Below are positions 40,747-49,914 of a stretch of DNA of 58,338 nt, one piece after another. Every line of letters starts with the position of its first letter. Position 1 is the first letter of the stretch. A model generated the notes under the pieces. The model saw only the letters and a program-made list of their open reading frames with translations. It was not told the origin of the DNA and did no database searches. A program made the position numbers and the translations under genes. Source of the stretch: Nitrospira sp. ST-bin4 (lineage in GTDB: Bacteria > Nitrospirota > Nitrospiria > Nitrospirales > Nitrospiraceae); the NCBI GenBank assembly GCA_002083565.1, contig MSXM01000062.1:11093-69430 (forward strand), in the 5' to 3' direction.

Positions 40747-42054
40747 CTAACGGGCGATCAGAAGAAAATCTCCCGCTTTGATGACGGGGCTGGAAATGTT
40801 ATTCCGTGCCTTGAGCGTTTTCAACGGCACGTGAAATCGTTTGGAGACCTTTTCTAACGTGTCTCCGTTGCGGACACGGTACCGTTGCGACGAGTTGTTC
40901 TTGACGTGGTGAGACTTCACCGAAGGAAGGGGAGGGAACTTGTAAGAGGGGATTCGATCCAGGACAGCCATGACTTTCGGGCCTGTTCCGACAGGAACTT
41001 TGAGCTGATACGCAGAATCATCAGGAGGCGTCGCATCGCGACGCAGCTCGGGATTCAACAACCGAAGCTCTTCATACGGAATGCCGCTCGCATTGGCAAT
41101 CGCCCGGAAATGCATTGCGCGATCCACAGCGACTTCCTCAAATTGGTGTGGCGGCGCCGGGGGTTGGCTGAATCCATAGTGATCGAGATTCCGGGCAATG
41201 ATGGTGGCTGCCATAATTCGAGGCACATAGTGCTTGGTTTCTTTGCGGATCAGCTTGGTTTTTGCAATATCCGAAAAGGTTTCACCTTGGGTCTTGTGCA
41301 GCGCGCGCATGACTTTGCCTTCGCCGGCATTGTACGCGGCCATTGCCAATGGCCAGGTCCCAAACATGTCGTACAGGTCTCTCAGATAGCGGGCTGCGGC
41401 CACGGTCGACTTAATAGGATCCCGCCGTTCGTCAACATAATTATCGATGCGGAGTCCGTAGACCTTTCCGGTTCCCTTCATGAACTGCCAGGGGCCTGTG
41501 GCTTTGGCACGTGAAAAGGCATAGGGGTTGAACCCGCTTTCAACCAGCGACAAATTAACCAAGTCGCTCGGAAGGCCGAACTCGGCAAAGATGGTCTCGA
41601 CAAGCGGGCGGTATCGGCTGAGGCGCAACAGCCATTGTTCAAACCGGCCTCTGATCGATGTATGGAAAAACCGCAGATGGCTTTCTACGCTGGGGTCGAC
41701 AACAACAGGGATGTTGTAGGATGTCGCGTTCGATTCGACCGTTGCGACGGACAGCTCGGAAGTGTCTGCTGATAAGCCGGCATGGCTCGTATCGGCCGGC
41801 GCCGGGACGGTTCTGCCGGTAGTGTTGTCCGTAGATTCTCCGGTCGATGGGAGATCTGGAGGAGCGCCGGTCAACTCCGGTTCGAGGGGAACAAGATTTG
41901 AGTCAAGATCGTCATCGTCCTGGGTAGCCGCCTGCGCGTCTTGGCCTGCGGTGGCGGTTTCGGCACGACCAACCCCCGTTAATGGTGAAAGCGATACAGC
42001 AAGAAATAGCAACCCCATTGGCAGGATGTCTACGGTTCGAAGTCTGGACGTCAT
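40747..42054 (-). CDS. MltD-like lytic transglycosylase with LysM domain
   Basis: A 435-residue secreted protein. It has a signal peptide (cleavage near GVGRAE), a long acidic/Thr-rich linker and a lysozyme-like SLT domain (about 145-270) with the catalytic Glu in LVESGFNPYAFSRAKATGPW. It ends with a LysM domain (RYRVRNGDTLEKVSKRFHVP onward, the last 45 residues). It should cleave peptidoglycan at muramic acid to give 1,6-anhydro ends. The gene is read from the minus strand; a -35/-10 pair lies upstream (42127-42099). The preceding gap to the TPR gene (40494-40746) contains nothing recognised. Confidence 0.85.
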   Translation of the reverse strand: MTSRLRTVDILPMGLLFLAVSLSPLTGVGRAETATAGQDAQAATQDDDDLDSNLVPLEPELTGAPPDLPSTGESTDNTTGRTVPAPADTSHAGLSADTSELSVATVESNATSYNIPVVVDPSVESHLRFFHTSIRGRFEQWLLRLSRYRPLVETIFAEFGLPSDLVNLSLVESGFNPYAFSRAKATGPWQFMKGTGKVYGLRIDNYVDERRDPIKSTVAAARYLRDLYDMFGTWPLAMAAYNAGEGKVMRALHKTQGETFSDIAKTKLIRKETKHYVPRIMAATIIARNLDHYGFSQPPAPPHQFEEVAVDRAMHFRAIANASGIPYEELRLLNPELRRDATPPDDSAYQLKVPVGTGPKVMAVLDRIPSYKFPPLPSVKSHHVKNNSSQRYRVRNGDTLEKVSKRFHVPLKTLKARNNISSPVIKAGDFLLIAR

Positions 42055-42098
42055 CAATATGGCCTCGTCATGAAGATTTGTGAAGACTGAGTGAGGTT

Positions 42099-42127
42099 AG
42101 ACTATCGGGGTATCACATGCTTGTCAA
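42099..42127 (-). promoter_or_regulatory. Sigma-70-type promoter for the transglycosylase gene
   Basis: On the minus strand, TTGACA, 17 bases, then TAGTCT. It is part of a 13-base element, CGATTTCTTGACA, that is repeated in inverted orientation upstream of the divergent aminotransferase gene. Confidence 0.5.
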
Positions 42128-42274
42128 GAAATCGAACAGGGAAGACGCACCCCCCGTTCGTGTCAACACACACTGCATCGTGTCCTTGTACGTATGCCCA
42201 ACCCAGTGAGAGGAGTACTCTTTCGATTGAAAGTGAAAAGCCCTGAAAACATCATCGGTTGTGCGGGCGATTTC

Positions 42275-42304
42275 TTGACAGCTTCCTATTACAAATGGTA
42301 GCGT
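42275..42304 (+). promoter_or_regulatory. Sigma-70-type promoter for the aminotransferase gene
   Basis: TTGACA, 18 bases, then TAGCGT. It shares CGATTTCTTGACA (42268-42280) with the divergent promoter in the opposite direction. The gap 42055-42359 contains no gene. Confidence 0.45.
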
Positions 42305-42359
42305 ACCGCCTCTTTTTCAAGTTGCGCCCCATCAGGTTTTATCGAAGGAGGATCGATCC

Positions 42360-43502
42360 ATGTTGAAGCGGTATTTGCTGGCTCCCGGCCCAACGCCTGT
42401 GCCGCCGGAAGTGCTCCTGGCGATGGCCCGGCCCATGATTCATCATCGAGCGCCGGAATTCGATCCGATCTTTGCCGAAGTCAGGGAAGGCCTGAAGTGG
42501 TTATTCCAGACTCGGGGCGATGTGTTGATGCTTGCAGCATCCGGCACCGGCGGAATGGAAGGCTCTGTCTCAAACTTTCTGTCTCCCGGCGACAAGGCCT
42601 TGTGTATAAACGCCGGAAAATTCGGAGAGCGCTGGGGCAAACTGTGCAAGACCTTCGGCGTGCAGGCGACTGAATTAAAGGTGGAATGGGGCCATGCTGT
42701 CGATCCACAGCAAGTGGCCGACGCACTTAAGAAAGATCCTTCTATTAAAGCGGTTTATATGCAGGCGAGCGAAACATCCACCGGCGTCTCGCACGACATC
42801 AAAGCCGTGGGGGAAATCGTCAAGGGATATGAAGGGACGATCCTCGTAGTCGATGCTATTACCGCCCTGGGCGTATTCGACATCAAGACCGATGCGTGGG
42901 GCTTGGATGTAGTTATCACCGGTTCGCAGAAAGCGTTGATGCTGCCGCCCGGCATGGCATTCGTGAGCGTCAGCGACAAGGCCTGGGCAATGGCGGATAA
43001 AGCCAAGAACGCCGCCTTCTATTTCAATTTCAAGAAAGAGCGTGAGAATCAGGTCAAGAACCAAACCCTCTTCACTCCCACCGTTTCGTTAATTATCGGC
43101 CTTCAGGAAGTCTTTAAAATCATGAAAGCAGAAGGGTTGGATAAGATGTTCGCTCGGCAGGGTCGGCTGGCCCTGGCAATGCGAGAGGGCATTAAGGCAG
43201 CCGGCTTGGCGCTGTTTCCCAAGGAATCGCCCAGCGATGCCTTGACCGCAGTATGTGCGCCGGACGGCGTGGATGGGCAGGCGATCTATAAGAACCTTCG
43301 AGTTCAGTACGGCATGACGGCTGCGGGCGGACAAGATCATCTCAAGGGGAAAATTTTCCGTCTGTCGCATATGGGATATGCGGACACGTTCGATGTCATT
43401 ACTGCATTGGCCGCGACTGAAATGGTCTTGAAGGGACTCGGCCATCCCGTCAAACTGGGCAGCGGTGTAGGCAAAGCACAAGAAATCTTGATGGCGAAGT
43501 AA
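42360..43502 (+). CDS. Class V aminotransferase (serine/alanine-glyoxylate or phosphoserine type)
   Basis: A 380-residue PLP enzyme. It starts with MLKRYLLAPGPTPVPPEV and has SGTGGMEGSVSN (about 62-73), VDAITALGVFDIK and the PLP Lys in VITGSQKALMLPPGMAFVS near residue 192. Class V enzymes of this type act as alanine-glyoxylate, serine-pyruvate or phosphoserine aminotransferases. Because serA follows after 17 bases, it probably supplies the transamination step of serine synthesis. AAGGAGGATC precedes the ATG. Confidence 0.85.
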   Translation: MLKRYLLAPGPTPVPPEVLLAMARPMIHHRAPEFDPIFAEVREGLKWLFQTRGDVLMLAASGTGGMEGSVSNFLSPGDKALCINAGKFGERWGKLCKTFGVQATELKVEWGHAVDPQQVADALKKDPSIKAVYMQASETSTGVSHDIKAVGEIVKGYEGTILVVDAITALGVFDIKTDAWGLDVVITGSQKALMLPPGMAFVSVSDKAWAMADKAKNAAFYFNFKKERENQVKNQTLFTPTVSLIIGLQEVFKIMKAEGLDKMFARQGRLALAMREGIKAAGLALFPKESPSDALTAVCAPDGVDGQAIYKNLRVQYGMTAAGGQDHLKGKIFRLSHMGYADTFDVITALAATEMVLKGLGHPVKLGSGVGKAQEILMAK

Positions 43503-43519
43503 CCGGACGAGGCATGCGC

Positions 43520-45118
43520 ATGAGTGCAGCAGGAATGAAGATTCTGATCAGCGACAGTTTGTCGACGCAGGGTGTCGAGCTCCTTCAAAAAGCCGGATTC
43601 ACCGTCGTGGTGAAATCCAAAATGGCGAAAGAGGAGCTGTACCGGGAGATCAAGGATGCCGATGGGCTGATCGTGCGCTCCGGCACGAAAGTTACGGCGG
43701 ACTTGATTGCGGCCGCAGAAAAGCTCAAGGTCGTCGGCCGAGCCGGGTCCGGACTGGATAATGTCGATACTCCGGCAGCTACCCGCCGCGGCATCGTGGT
43801 GATGAATACGCCGGGCGGTAACACCGTGACGACGGCCGAACATACCATGTCGATGATCTGCGCAATGAGCCGCCGTATTCCTCAGGCCAGCGCCTCAGTG
43901 AAGGCCGGGAAATGGGAAAAGGACAAGTTCATGGGCGTCGAGCTCTATAATAAGGTGCTCGGCATCATCGGCGCCGGACAAATCGGCAGCCACCTGACGA
44001 AACTGGCTCATGGGATCGGCATGAGCGTGATCGCATTCGACCCCTATTTGGCCCCTGAGCAGGCGGAGAGAATGGGAGTGCGGATGGTCGGGCTGGATGA
44101 GCTGTTCCGGCAAGCCGACATTATTTCCGTTCATACGCCGCTGACGCCGGAGACCAAGGGCATCGTCAATACCCAAGCCATTGCCACGATGAAGCCTGGT
44201 GTGATGATCGTGAACTGTGCCCGCGGTGGAATCATCAATGAAGGGGATCTGTGCGAGGCATTAAAAACGAAACGCGTGGCGGCTGCGGCATTCGACGTCT
44301 TTGAGGAAGAGCCGGTCAAAGCGGACAATCCGCTGTTATCGCTGGACAATTTTATCTGCACGCCTCATATCGGGGCACAGACGACCGAAGCGCAAGAAAA
44401 CGTCGCTGTCGGGATTGCGGAACAGATCGTCGATTATTTCACCAGAGGCGTGGCAAAGGGTGCGGTCAACATCCCGTCCGTTCCACCGGAACTGCTGGCG
44501 CGTCTGCAACCCTTTCTCACGTTGGCTGAAAAGCTGGGGGCGCTTCAGACACAATTGTCTCAGGGCGCGATCGAACGAGTGACCGTCGAGTATAGTGGTG
44601 AGGTGGCAACCTTATCCGTCGCTCCCTTGACGATTGCGGTACTGAAGGGGCTGCTCTCGCCGATTATGGAGCATCCTGTGAATTATGTGAACGCTCCGAC
44701 CGTGGCGAAGGAGCGCGGGATCGAAGTCAAAGAGGTCAAGAGCTCAGATGCCGGAGACTTTACGAGCCTTGTGCGTGTACGAGTCGAAGCCGGCAAGGTG
44801 TCGCACCAGGTGGCCGGGACGCTCTACCACAAAAAAGAGGCGCGGGTCGTGGAGATCAATCAGTTCAAGGTGGAAATGGTTCCGGAAGGACACTTGCTGT
44901 TCATCCATAACATGGATCGTCCCGGCGTCATCGGCATGGTTGGAAAGGTGTTGGGAGATAACGGCATCAATATCGTGCGAATGCAATGTGCGTTGGAAAA
45001 GCGAGGGGGGGATGCCCTGCTGATCATCGGTTCCGATACGGATTTTCCGGCTGGCGTGTTGAGCCAAATCAAATCCAGCTCCAATATTTTGTCGGTCAAA
45101 GTTGCAAATCTCTCCTGA
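43520..45118 (+). CDS. serA: D-3-phosphoglycerate dehydrogenase
   Basis: A 532-residue enzyme catalysing the first step of serine synthesis. The N-terminal catalytic and NAD-binding domains include GRAGSGLDNVDTPAATRRGI, the Rossmann motif GIIGAGQIGSHLTKLAHG (about residues 144-161), NCARGGIINEGDL and HIGAQTTEAQENVA with the catalytic His. An intermediate domain (about 320-450) and a C-terminal ACT domain (HLLFIHNMDRPGVIGMVGKV) follow. ATG at 43520 has GAGG seven bases upstream; ATGs at 43514 and 43535 are also possible. It sits between the aminotransferase and hisZ in one operon. Confidence 0.92.
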   Translation: MSAAGMKILISDSLSTQGVELLQKAGFTVVVKSKMAKEELYREIKDADGLIVRSGTKVTADLIAAAEKLKVVGRAGSGLDNVDTPAATRRGIVVMNTPGGNTVTTAEHTMSMICAMSRRIPQASASVKAGKWEKDKFMGVELYNKVLGIIGAGQIGSHLTKLAHGIGMSVIAFDPYLAPEQAERMGVRMVGLDELFRQADIISVHTPLTPETKGIVNTQAIATMKPGVMIVNCARGGIINEGDLCEALKTKRVAAAAFDVFEEEPVKADNPLLSLDNFICTPHIGAQTTEAQENVAVGIAEQIVDYFTRGVAKGAVNIPSVPPELLARLQPFLTLAEKLGALQTQLSQGAIERVTVEYSGEVATLSVAPLTIAVLKGLLSPIMEHPVNYVNAPTVAKERGIEVKEVKSSDAGDFTSLVRVRVEAGKVSHQVAGTLYHKKEARVVEINQFKVEMVPEGHLLFIHNMDRPGVIGMVGKVLGDNGINIVRMQCALEKRGGDALLIIGSDTDFPAGVLSQIKSSSNILSVKVANLS

Positions 45119-45143
45119 CACCGGGCGAACCGCGTAGACGATT

Positions 45144-46241
45144 ATGGCTTCTGCTCCACTGACGCACAGCGTTCTTTCGGGGCAGAATCAGCCGCTGAGA
45201 GAACGGTCTCTCGTTCCAGCCGGAATGGCGACGATTCTGCCGGAAGCCGCACGACGCTTCCGGAAAATCGAGACCCAGTTGATCGAGTCATTGTCCGGAC
45301 AGGGCTATGACGAGATCATCTTGCCGACATTCGAGTATCTGGATGTCTTGGCCCCAGGTCTCGAACCCGAGCTGGTTGAGAAATGCTACAAGATTCCTGA
45401 TCGCACGACCGGCCGTATTCTGCTTCTCCGCCCGGATGCCACCGCTCAGATTGCCCGTACTGTGGCGATGGGGATGATGGGGGCTCGCATGCCGTTGCGC
45501 TTGTCTTATCGCACAACGGTATTCCGTCATGAACCTGAGCATGCCGGGCGGGATCGTGAAATCTTTCAGGTAGGGGCGGAACTCATCGGGGTGGATGATC
45601 CGGCATCGGATCGGGAGATCATTTCGCTCTTGATCGAGTGCTTACAACGGATCGGTCTGCGATCGTTCAAAGTCTCGATCGGGCACGTCGGATTTTTCAG
45701 GCGCTTGCTGACTCGTGCCGGCTTGTCGGAAGAAGGAAAGAAGCGCGCCGAGCATGCGGCTGTGCGCAAAGACCTTCCCAAGCTTCAGGAAATCTTGGGG
45801 CAGGAACGCATCTCACAGCGCTTCGGACGGATTATTCTGGAAGCCCCGGAACTTTCCGGTAACGCAGAGGTGATTGCAAGAGGGCGCAAGCTGGCCGGGA
45901 ATGACACGGTGCTCCTCCAATCGCTCGACCGGCTGGCCAGGGTGTATCAATCGCTCTGCGAGGACGGCTATCAGAACGCGCTGTTTCTCGACTTAGGGGA
46001 GTTTCGCGGGTTTGACTATTATGACGGTATTGTGTTCGATGTGTTTGCCGAAGGCATCGGTGTCGAGCTCGGCGGCGGCGGTCGCTATAACCATTTGATC
46101 GGCCGATTCGGCAGAAATCTTCCTTCTACCGGGTTTGCACTGAATGTTGACCGGCTTTTCCGAGGAATCGGATTGTCTCAAAACCATACCGCGCTATCCG
46201 GAGACCAACCGGTCGCGGACGCCAAGCAGAGGCATCGGTGA
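45144..46241 (+). CDS. hisZ: ATP phosphoribosyltransferase regulatory subunit HisZ
   Basis: A 365-residue protein of the class II tRNA synthetase fold resembling HisS without the anticodon domain. It includes ILPTFEYLDVLAPGL, LLLRPDATAQIARTVA, the motif 2 region LRLSYRTTVFRHEPEHAGRDREIFQVGAEL and motif 3-like VELGGGGRYNHLIG. HisZ forms an octamer with the short HisG and activates the first step of histidine synthesis. No HisG is in this window. Its stop overlaps dnaB by four bases (GTGA). Length and lack of the HisS C-terminal domain favour HisZ over HisS. Confidence 0.85.
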   Translation: MASAPLTHSVLSGQNQPLRERSLVPAGMATILPEAARRFRKIETQLIESLSGQGYDEIILPTFEYLDVLAPGLEPELVEKCYKIPDRTTGRILLLRPDATAQIARTVAMGMMGARMPLRLSYRTTVFRHEPEHAGRDREIFQVGAELIGVDDPASDREIISLLIECLQRIGLRSFKVSIGHVGFFRRLLTRAGLSEEGKKRAEHAAVRKDLPKLQEILGQERISQRFGRIILEAPELSGNAEVIARGRKLAGNDTVLLQSLDRLARVYQSLCEDGYQNALFLDLGEFRGFDYYDGIVFDVFAEGIGVELGGGGRYNHLIGRFGRNLPSTGFALNVDRLFRGIGLSQNHTALSGDQPVADAKQRHR

Positions 46242-47590
46242 AGTCGTCTGTGGGTGTTGATCTTTCACAACCGAAGCTGCCGCCTCAGAACCTGGAAGCG
46301 GAGCAATCAGTCTTGGGGGCAATCCTACTGGACAATACCGCCATGCCGAAAGCGATGGAACTCTTGGTCGAAGAGGATTTCTATCGCACGGCCCATAAGA
46401 AAGTGTACCGAGCCATGCTCGATTTGTCCGACACCGGTGAAGTGATCGATCAGATCACGCTGACCGAGCGATTGACAGGACAAGGAGAGTTAGAGGCGGT
46501 GGGTGGCGCCGCCTATCTTGCCGAGCTGGTTCAGCTCGTTTCCAGTTCCGCCAATATCCGGTACCACTGTAAAATCGTCCGCGATAAAGCAGTCGCACGG
46601 CAATTGATTAGTACCTCGACCGAGGTGTTGACCAGAGGCTACGAAGGAACAGCCTCGATTGACGACCTGCTGGACTTTGCGGAACGGTCTGTCTTCAGCA
46701 TCGCTCAGGGCAAGCTGGAACGATCCTTCACCCAGATCAATCAGATCATCAAGGAGAGCCTCGACCTGGTCGATAAACTTTCGAAGCGGAAAGAGCATGT
46801 GACGGGCGTGCCGACCGGCTATTACGATCTCGACGATCTCACGGCCGGGCTTCAGCCTTCCGATCTGATTGTCGTGGCCGGCCGACCAAGCATGGGAAAG
46901 ACCAGTCTGGCGTTGGGGTTTGCCACTCATGCCGCCATTCATGCGCAGGCCGTGGTGGGTATCTTCAGCCTGGAAATGTCCAAGCCGCAGATTGTGCTGC
47001 GCATGCTGAGTTCCGAGGCTCGTGTCGATTCACACGCCTTACGGACAGGAAAACTCCAAAAAGAGGATTGGTGGCGATTGGCTGAAGCAGCCGGCAAGCT
47101 GGAACAGGCGCCCATTTACATCGATGATGCCGGAGGCATTACCGTGCAGCAGATGCGCGGGAAAGCCCGCCGCTTGAAAGCCGAAAAAGGTCTCGATCTG
47201 CTGATTGTGGACTATCTGCAATTAATGCAGGGCCGAAGTGATTCAGAATCGCGCCAGCAGGAAATTTCCGATATCTCTCGTTCACTCAAAGCATTGGCCA
47301 AGGAATTGAACGTGCCGGTGGTCGCGCTCTCTCAGCTAAGCCGTGCCGTGGAGGCCCGCAAGCCTCCGATTCCCATGCTGGCCGATTTGCGTGAGAGCGG
47401 CGCGATCGAGCAGGACGCCGATGTCGTCATGTTTATCTATCGAGAGGATGTCTACGATCAAAACTCAGAACGCAAGGGGATCGCCGACATTATCGTGAGT
47501 AAACATCGGAATGGGCCGATCGGGAGAAAAGAGCTGTTCTTTCAGGACCGGTTTGCCAAATTCGAGAGCCTTGATCTTCGTGAGTCTTGA
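46238..47590 (+). CDS. dnaB: Replicative DNA helicase
   Basis: A 450-residue hexameric helicase. The N-terminal domain includes QNLEAEQSVLGAILLDN; the RecA-like domain has GLQPSDLIVVAGRPSMGKTS (Walker A near residue 208), EMSKPQIVLRMLSSEARVD and LLIVDYLQLMQGRSD (Walker B). It then has VALSQLSRAVEAR, RESGAIEQDADVVMFIYREDVY and the final arginine-finger region KHRNGPIG. GTG start at 46238 overlaps the HisZ stop. No intein is visible. Confidence 0.95.
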   Translation: MKSSVGVDLSQPKLPPQNLEAEQSVLGAILLDNTAMPKAMELLVEEDFYRTAHKKVYRAMLDLSDTGEVIDQITLTERLTGQGELEAVGGAAYLAELVQLVSSSANIRYHCKIVRDKAVARQLISTSTEVLTRGYEGTASIDDLLDFAERSVFSIAQGKLERSFTQINQIIKESLDLVDKLSKRKEHVTGVPTGYYDLDDLTAGLQPSDLIVVAGRPSMGKTSLALGFATHAAIHAQAVVGIFSLEMSKPQIVLRMLSSEARVDSHALRTGKLQKEDWWRLAEAAGKLEQAPIYIDDAGGITVQQMRGKARRLKAEKGLDLLIVDYLQLMQGRSDSESRQQEISDISRSLKALAKELNVPVVALSQLSRAVEARKPPIPMLADLRESGAIEQDADVVMFIYREDVYDQNSERKGIADIIVSKHRNGPIGRKELFFQDRFAKFESLDLRES

Positions 47591-47668
47591 CGAGTTTGCG
47601 CATCGCTCTGCCGGTCGGTATAATTCTTCCACACACATCGTTGTGAGCGTATTCCAATAAAGGCACTT

Positions 47669-49531
47669 GTGTATCAAAGAGGACCGACAATCCAGCATCG
47701 ACGGCATCAACGAAGATGGCATCCGCTGCTTCCCAAGATGATGATGGGAGTCTGTTTAGTCGTGCCCCCCGTCATCCTTATGGCGTGCGCGGCAACCCCC
47801 CGCGCACAGGAATCATCTGTCCCGCCTGCACAATCCGCTAACGCACAAGCGACAGTGCCGGCTCCGGATTCTGCCGCCACCTATCATTTTATGCTCGGTT
47901 ATCAAGCAGAGCTTGCACATGATTACAATACGGCGTTGAAAGAATATCGAGCGGCCCTTGCGGCCGACTCTGCTTCATACGAAGTAAAAGCTCGCCTCGC
48001 AGGACTCTATTTTGGCTTGGGCGACTTGGCGAATGCAGCCCAATATGCAGAAGAGGTTGGTGCCGGGACGAATCAAGACGTACAGCTATTGACTCAAATG
48101 GCCGGCATTCTCACCGGGTCAGGCAAACCAGACCGCGCCCTGCATCTGTTGGACAAGGCCATTCAGCGCGCTCCTGAACGAGGCGATGCCTACTTCTCCA
48201 AAGGAATTATCTTACTGAATCAAAAGCAGGTTCGACTCGCTGAACAGACTGTCAAAGAGGGGCTGAAGCATACCTCGGATTCTCCGGTGGGGTACTACTA
48301 TCTGGGACGTATTTCTATCGACTCCGGTAATACCGAGCAGGCGTTAGACAGTTTCGAGCGTGCGATTGCCGCAAGTTCTTCCTTTGAGCCGGCGTATCTT
48401 GCCCTGGCCGCACTGCATGAGTCGAAGCAGGACAAGGAAAAGGCGATTGCTATTCTTAAGAAGTATTTGCACCAGGTGAATCCTCGCAATAAGGATATCC
48501 GGCAGCATCTCATCCAGCTCTACGTGGCAACAAAAGACTATGCAGGAGGACTCGCTGAACTGGAGAAGATGCTGGAGGAGGACCCCGGTGATCTCGATGC
48601 GCAATTGCGACTCGCACTCATTTACGGTGAAAAGAAAGAGTTTTCGAAAGCGATCGAACAGCTCACATCCATTTTGAAAGCAAGACCGGCTGAGCCTAAG
48701 GTGCGCGACTATCTTGGCTATCTCTACGAAGAGAGCAAGGATTTTCCCAAGGCGATTGAAACCTACCAATCCAACATCCAGCTGGATCCGACCTATACTG
48801 AAAGTCATGTTCATTTGGGAGTCCTCCAGTACCGTCTCAAGAGGTTTCCTGAGGCGATCACACATCTGAAAGAAGCCGTGCGGCTTACCCCCAAGCAGCC
48901 TGAACCCCATGTTGTACTCGGACTCGCTCATTTGCAGAGTGAACAGTACGAGAAGGCATCGGAGGCGTTCCAAGAGGGGATTCGCCATAATCCAAAGCAT
49001 GCCGACCTGCATTTCAACCTGGGGACGGCCTATGACAAACTCAATCGGTTCGATGATGTGGTCAAGGCGATGGAGTCGGCGTTAACCATAGACCCGCACC
49101 ATGCCGATGCTTTGAACTACCTTGGTTATAGCTATGCAGAGCGAGGGATTAAGATCGATCAAGCCTTATCACTGACCAGGCGTGCCGTCGCGCTTAAACC
49201 TGAGAATGGGTACTACGTCGATAGTCTTGGATGGGCGTTCTATAAATCCGGCCTTCTGGCCGAGGCGCTGACAGAGATCAAACGCGCCGTGTCGCTTGTC
49301 GGCGACGATCCTGTAATCTATGAGCACCTCGGTGAGATTTACATGAAACAACAGCAATTGTCTGATGCCAGAGAAGCCTGGCTGCACTCCCTTGAACTCG
49401 ATCCTTCTAATGAGAAACTGCTCCAACGATTTCAGGAACAGGGTATGGGCGATCCCACCAAAGAAGAACGTATCCAACAGGCCAAGCGGCGCGTATCTGA
49501 GAAGATACAGGCGCAGCCTCTCAATCCGTAA
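47669..49531 (+). CDS. Large TPR-repeat lipoprotein
   Basis: A 620-residue protein. The N-terminus is basic (RRHQRRWHP), then a hydrophobic stretch ends in lipobox LMAC near residue 40, so it is predicted to be a lipoprotein. The body holds about 13-14 TPR units, for example AATYHFMLGYQAELAHDYNT and GDAYFSKGIILLNQKQ and DALNYLGYSYAERGIKIDQA. Such proteins scaffold envelope complexes, including type IV pilus or polysaccharide export machinery. GTG at 47669 has AAAGG six bases upstream; ATG at 47738 has none. The pilin gene follows at 49915. Confidence 0.8.
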   Translation: MYQRGPTIQHRRHQRRWHPLLPKMMMGVCLVVPPVILMACAATPRAQESSVPPAQSANAQATVPAPDSAATYHFMLGYQAELAHDYNTALKEYRAALAADSASYEVKARLAGLYFGLGDLANAAQYAEEVGAGTNQDVQLLTQMAGILTGSGKPDRALHLLDKAIQRAPERGDAYFSKGIILLNQKQVRLAEQTVKEGLKHTSDSPVGYYYLGRISIDSGNTEQALDSFERAIAASSSFEPAYLALAALHESKQDKEKAIAILKKYLHQVNPRNKDIRQHLIQLYVATKDYAGGLAELEKMLEEDPGDLDAQLRLALIYGEKKEFSKAIEQLTSILKARPAEPKVRDYLGYLYEESKDFPKAIETYQSNIQLDPTYTESHVHLGVLQYRLKRFPEAITHLKEAVRLTPKQPEPHVVLGLAHLQSEQYEKASEAFQEGIRHNPKHADLHFNLGTAYDKLNRFDDVVKAMESALTIDPHHADALNYLGYSYAERGIKIDQALSLTRRAVALKPENGYYVDSLGWAFYKSGLLAEALTEIKRAVSLVGDDPVIYEHLGEIYMKQQQLSDAREAWLHSLELDPSNEKLLQRFQEQGMGDPTKEERIQQAKRRVSEKIQAQPLNP

Positions 49532-49803
49532 GTGTTCCATTCCCACATCGTCTCTCCTCAAAATTGCTCTCAGATTCTTTTATAACGGTATTCCCTTCGA
49601 ATCGGCGCTTTTTTCTTAGGCCACAGACCGCTTTCCATATGCAGTTTTGGTCCAGAGCTTAGGAGGAAAATGCCAATTCTCGGCTGCCTCGAACAGAATC
49701 TGGAAACCGACCACACCGGGCTTCTGTAATCCACTCGCCGCCATATTTTCATAACTCATTGCTTTTCAATAGTTTAGTGGTAGGGTTACCAATGTCGCTG
49801 ACA

Positions 49804-49818
49804 GGCACCAAACCTGCT
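49804..49818 (+). promoter_or_regulatory. Sigma-54-like promoter of pilA
   Basis: GGCAC and TGCT have the GG and GC pairs ten bases apart (GGCACCAAACCTGCT). Two peripheral positions differ from consensus. pilA is commonly sigma-54 dependent. The gap 49532-49914 otherwise holds only a small leader hairpin, GCGGC/GCCGC (49833-49851). Confidence 0.5.
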
Positions 49819-49914
49819 AAAGGGACAGGTAGGCGGCAACATGAACGCCGCAGGTTATGGAAATAGACGAAGTGAGTCGGGCCGTCAGTGAACCATCAAC
49901 AAGGAGGCAGTACG

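Noticed and set aside
40940..40970. TGTAAGAG near GGACAG
   Set aside because: Spacing is off by one and it lies inside the coding region of the transglycosylase on the opposite strand.
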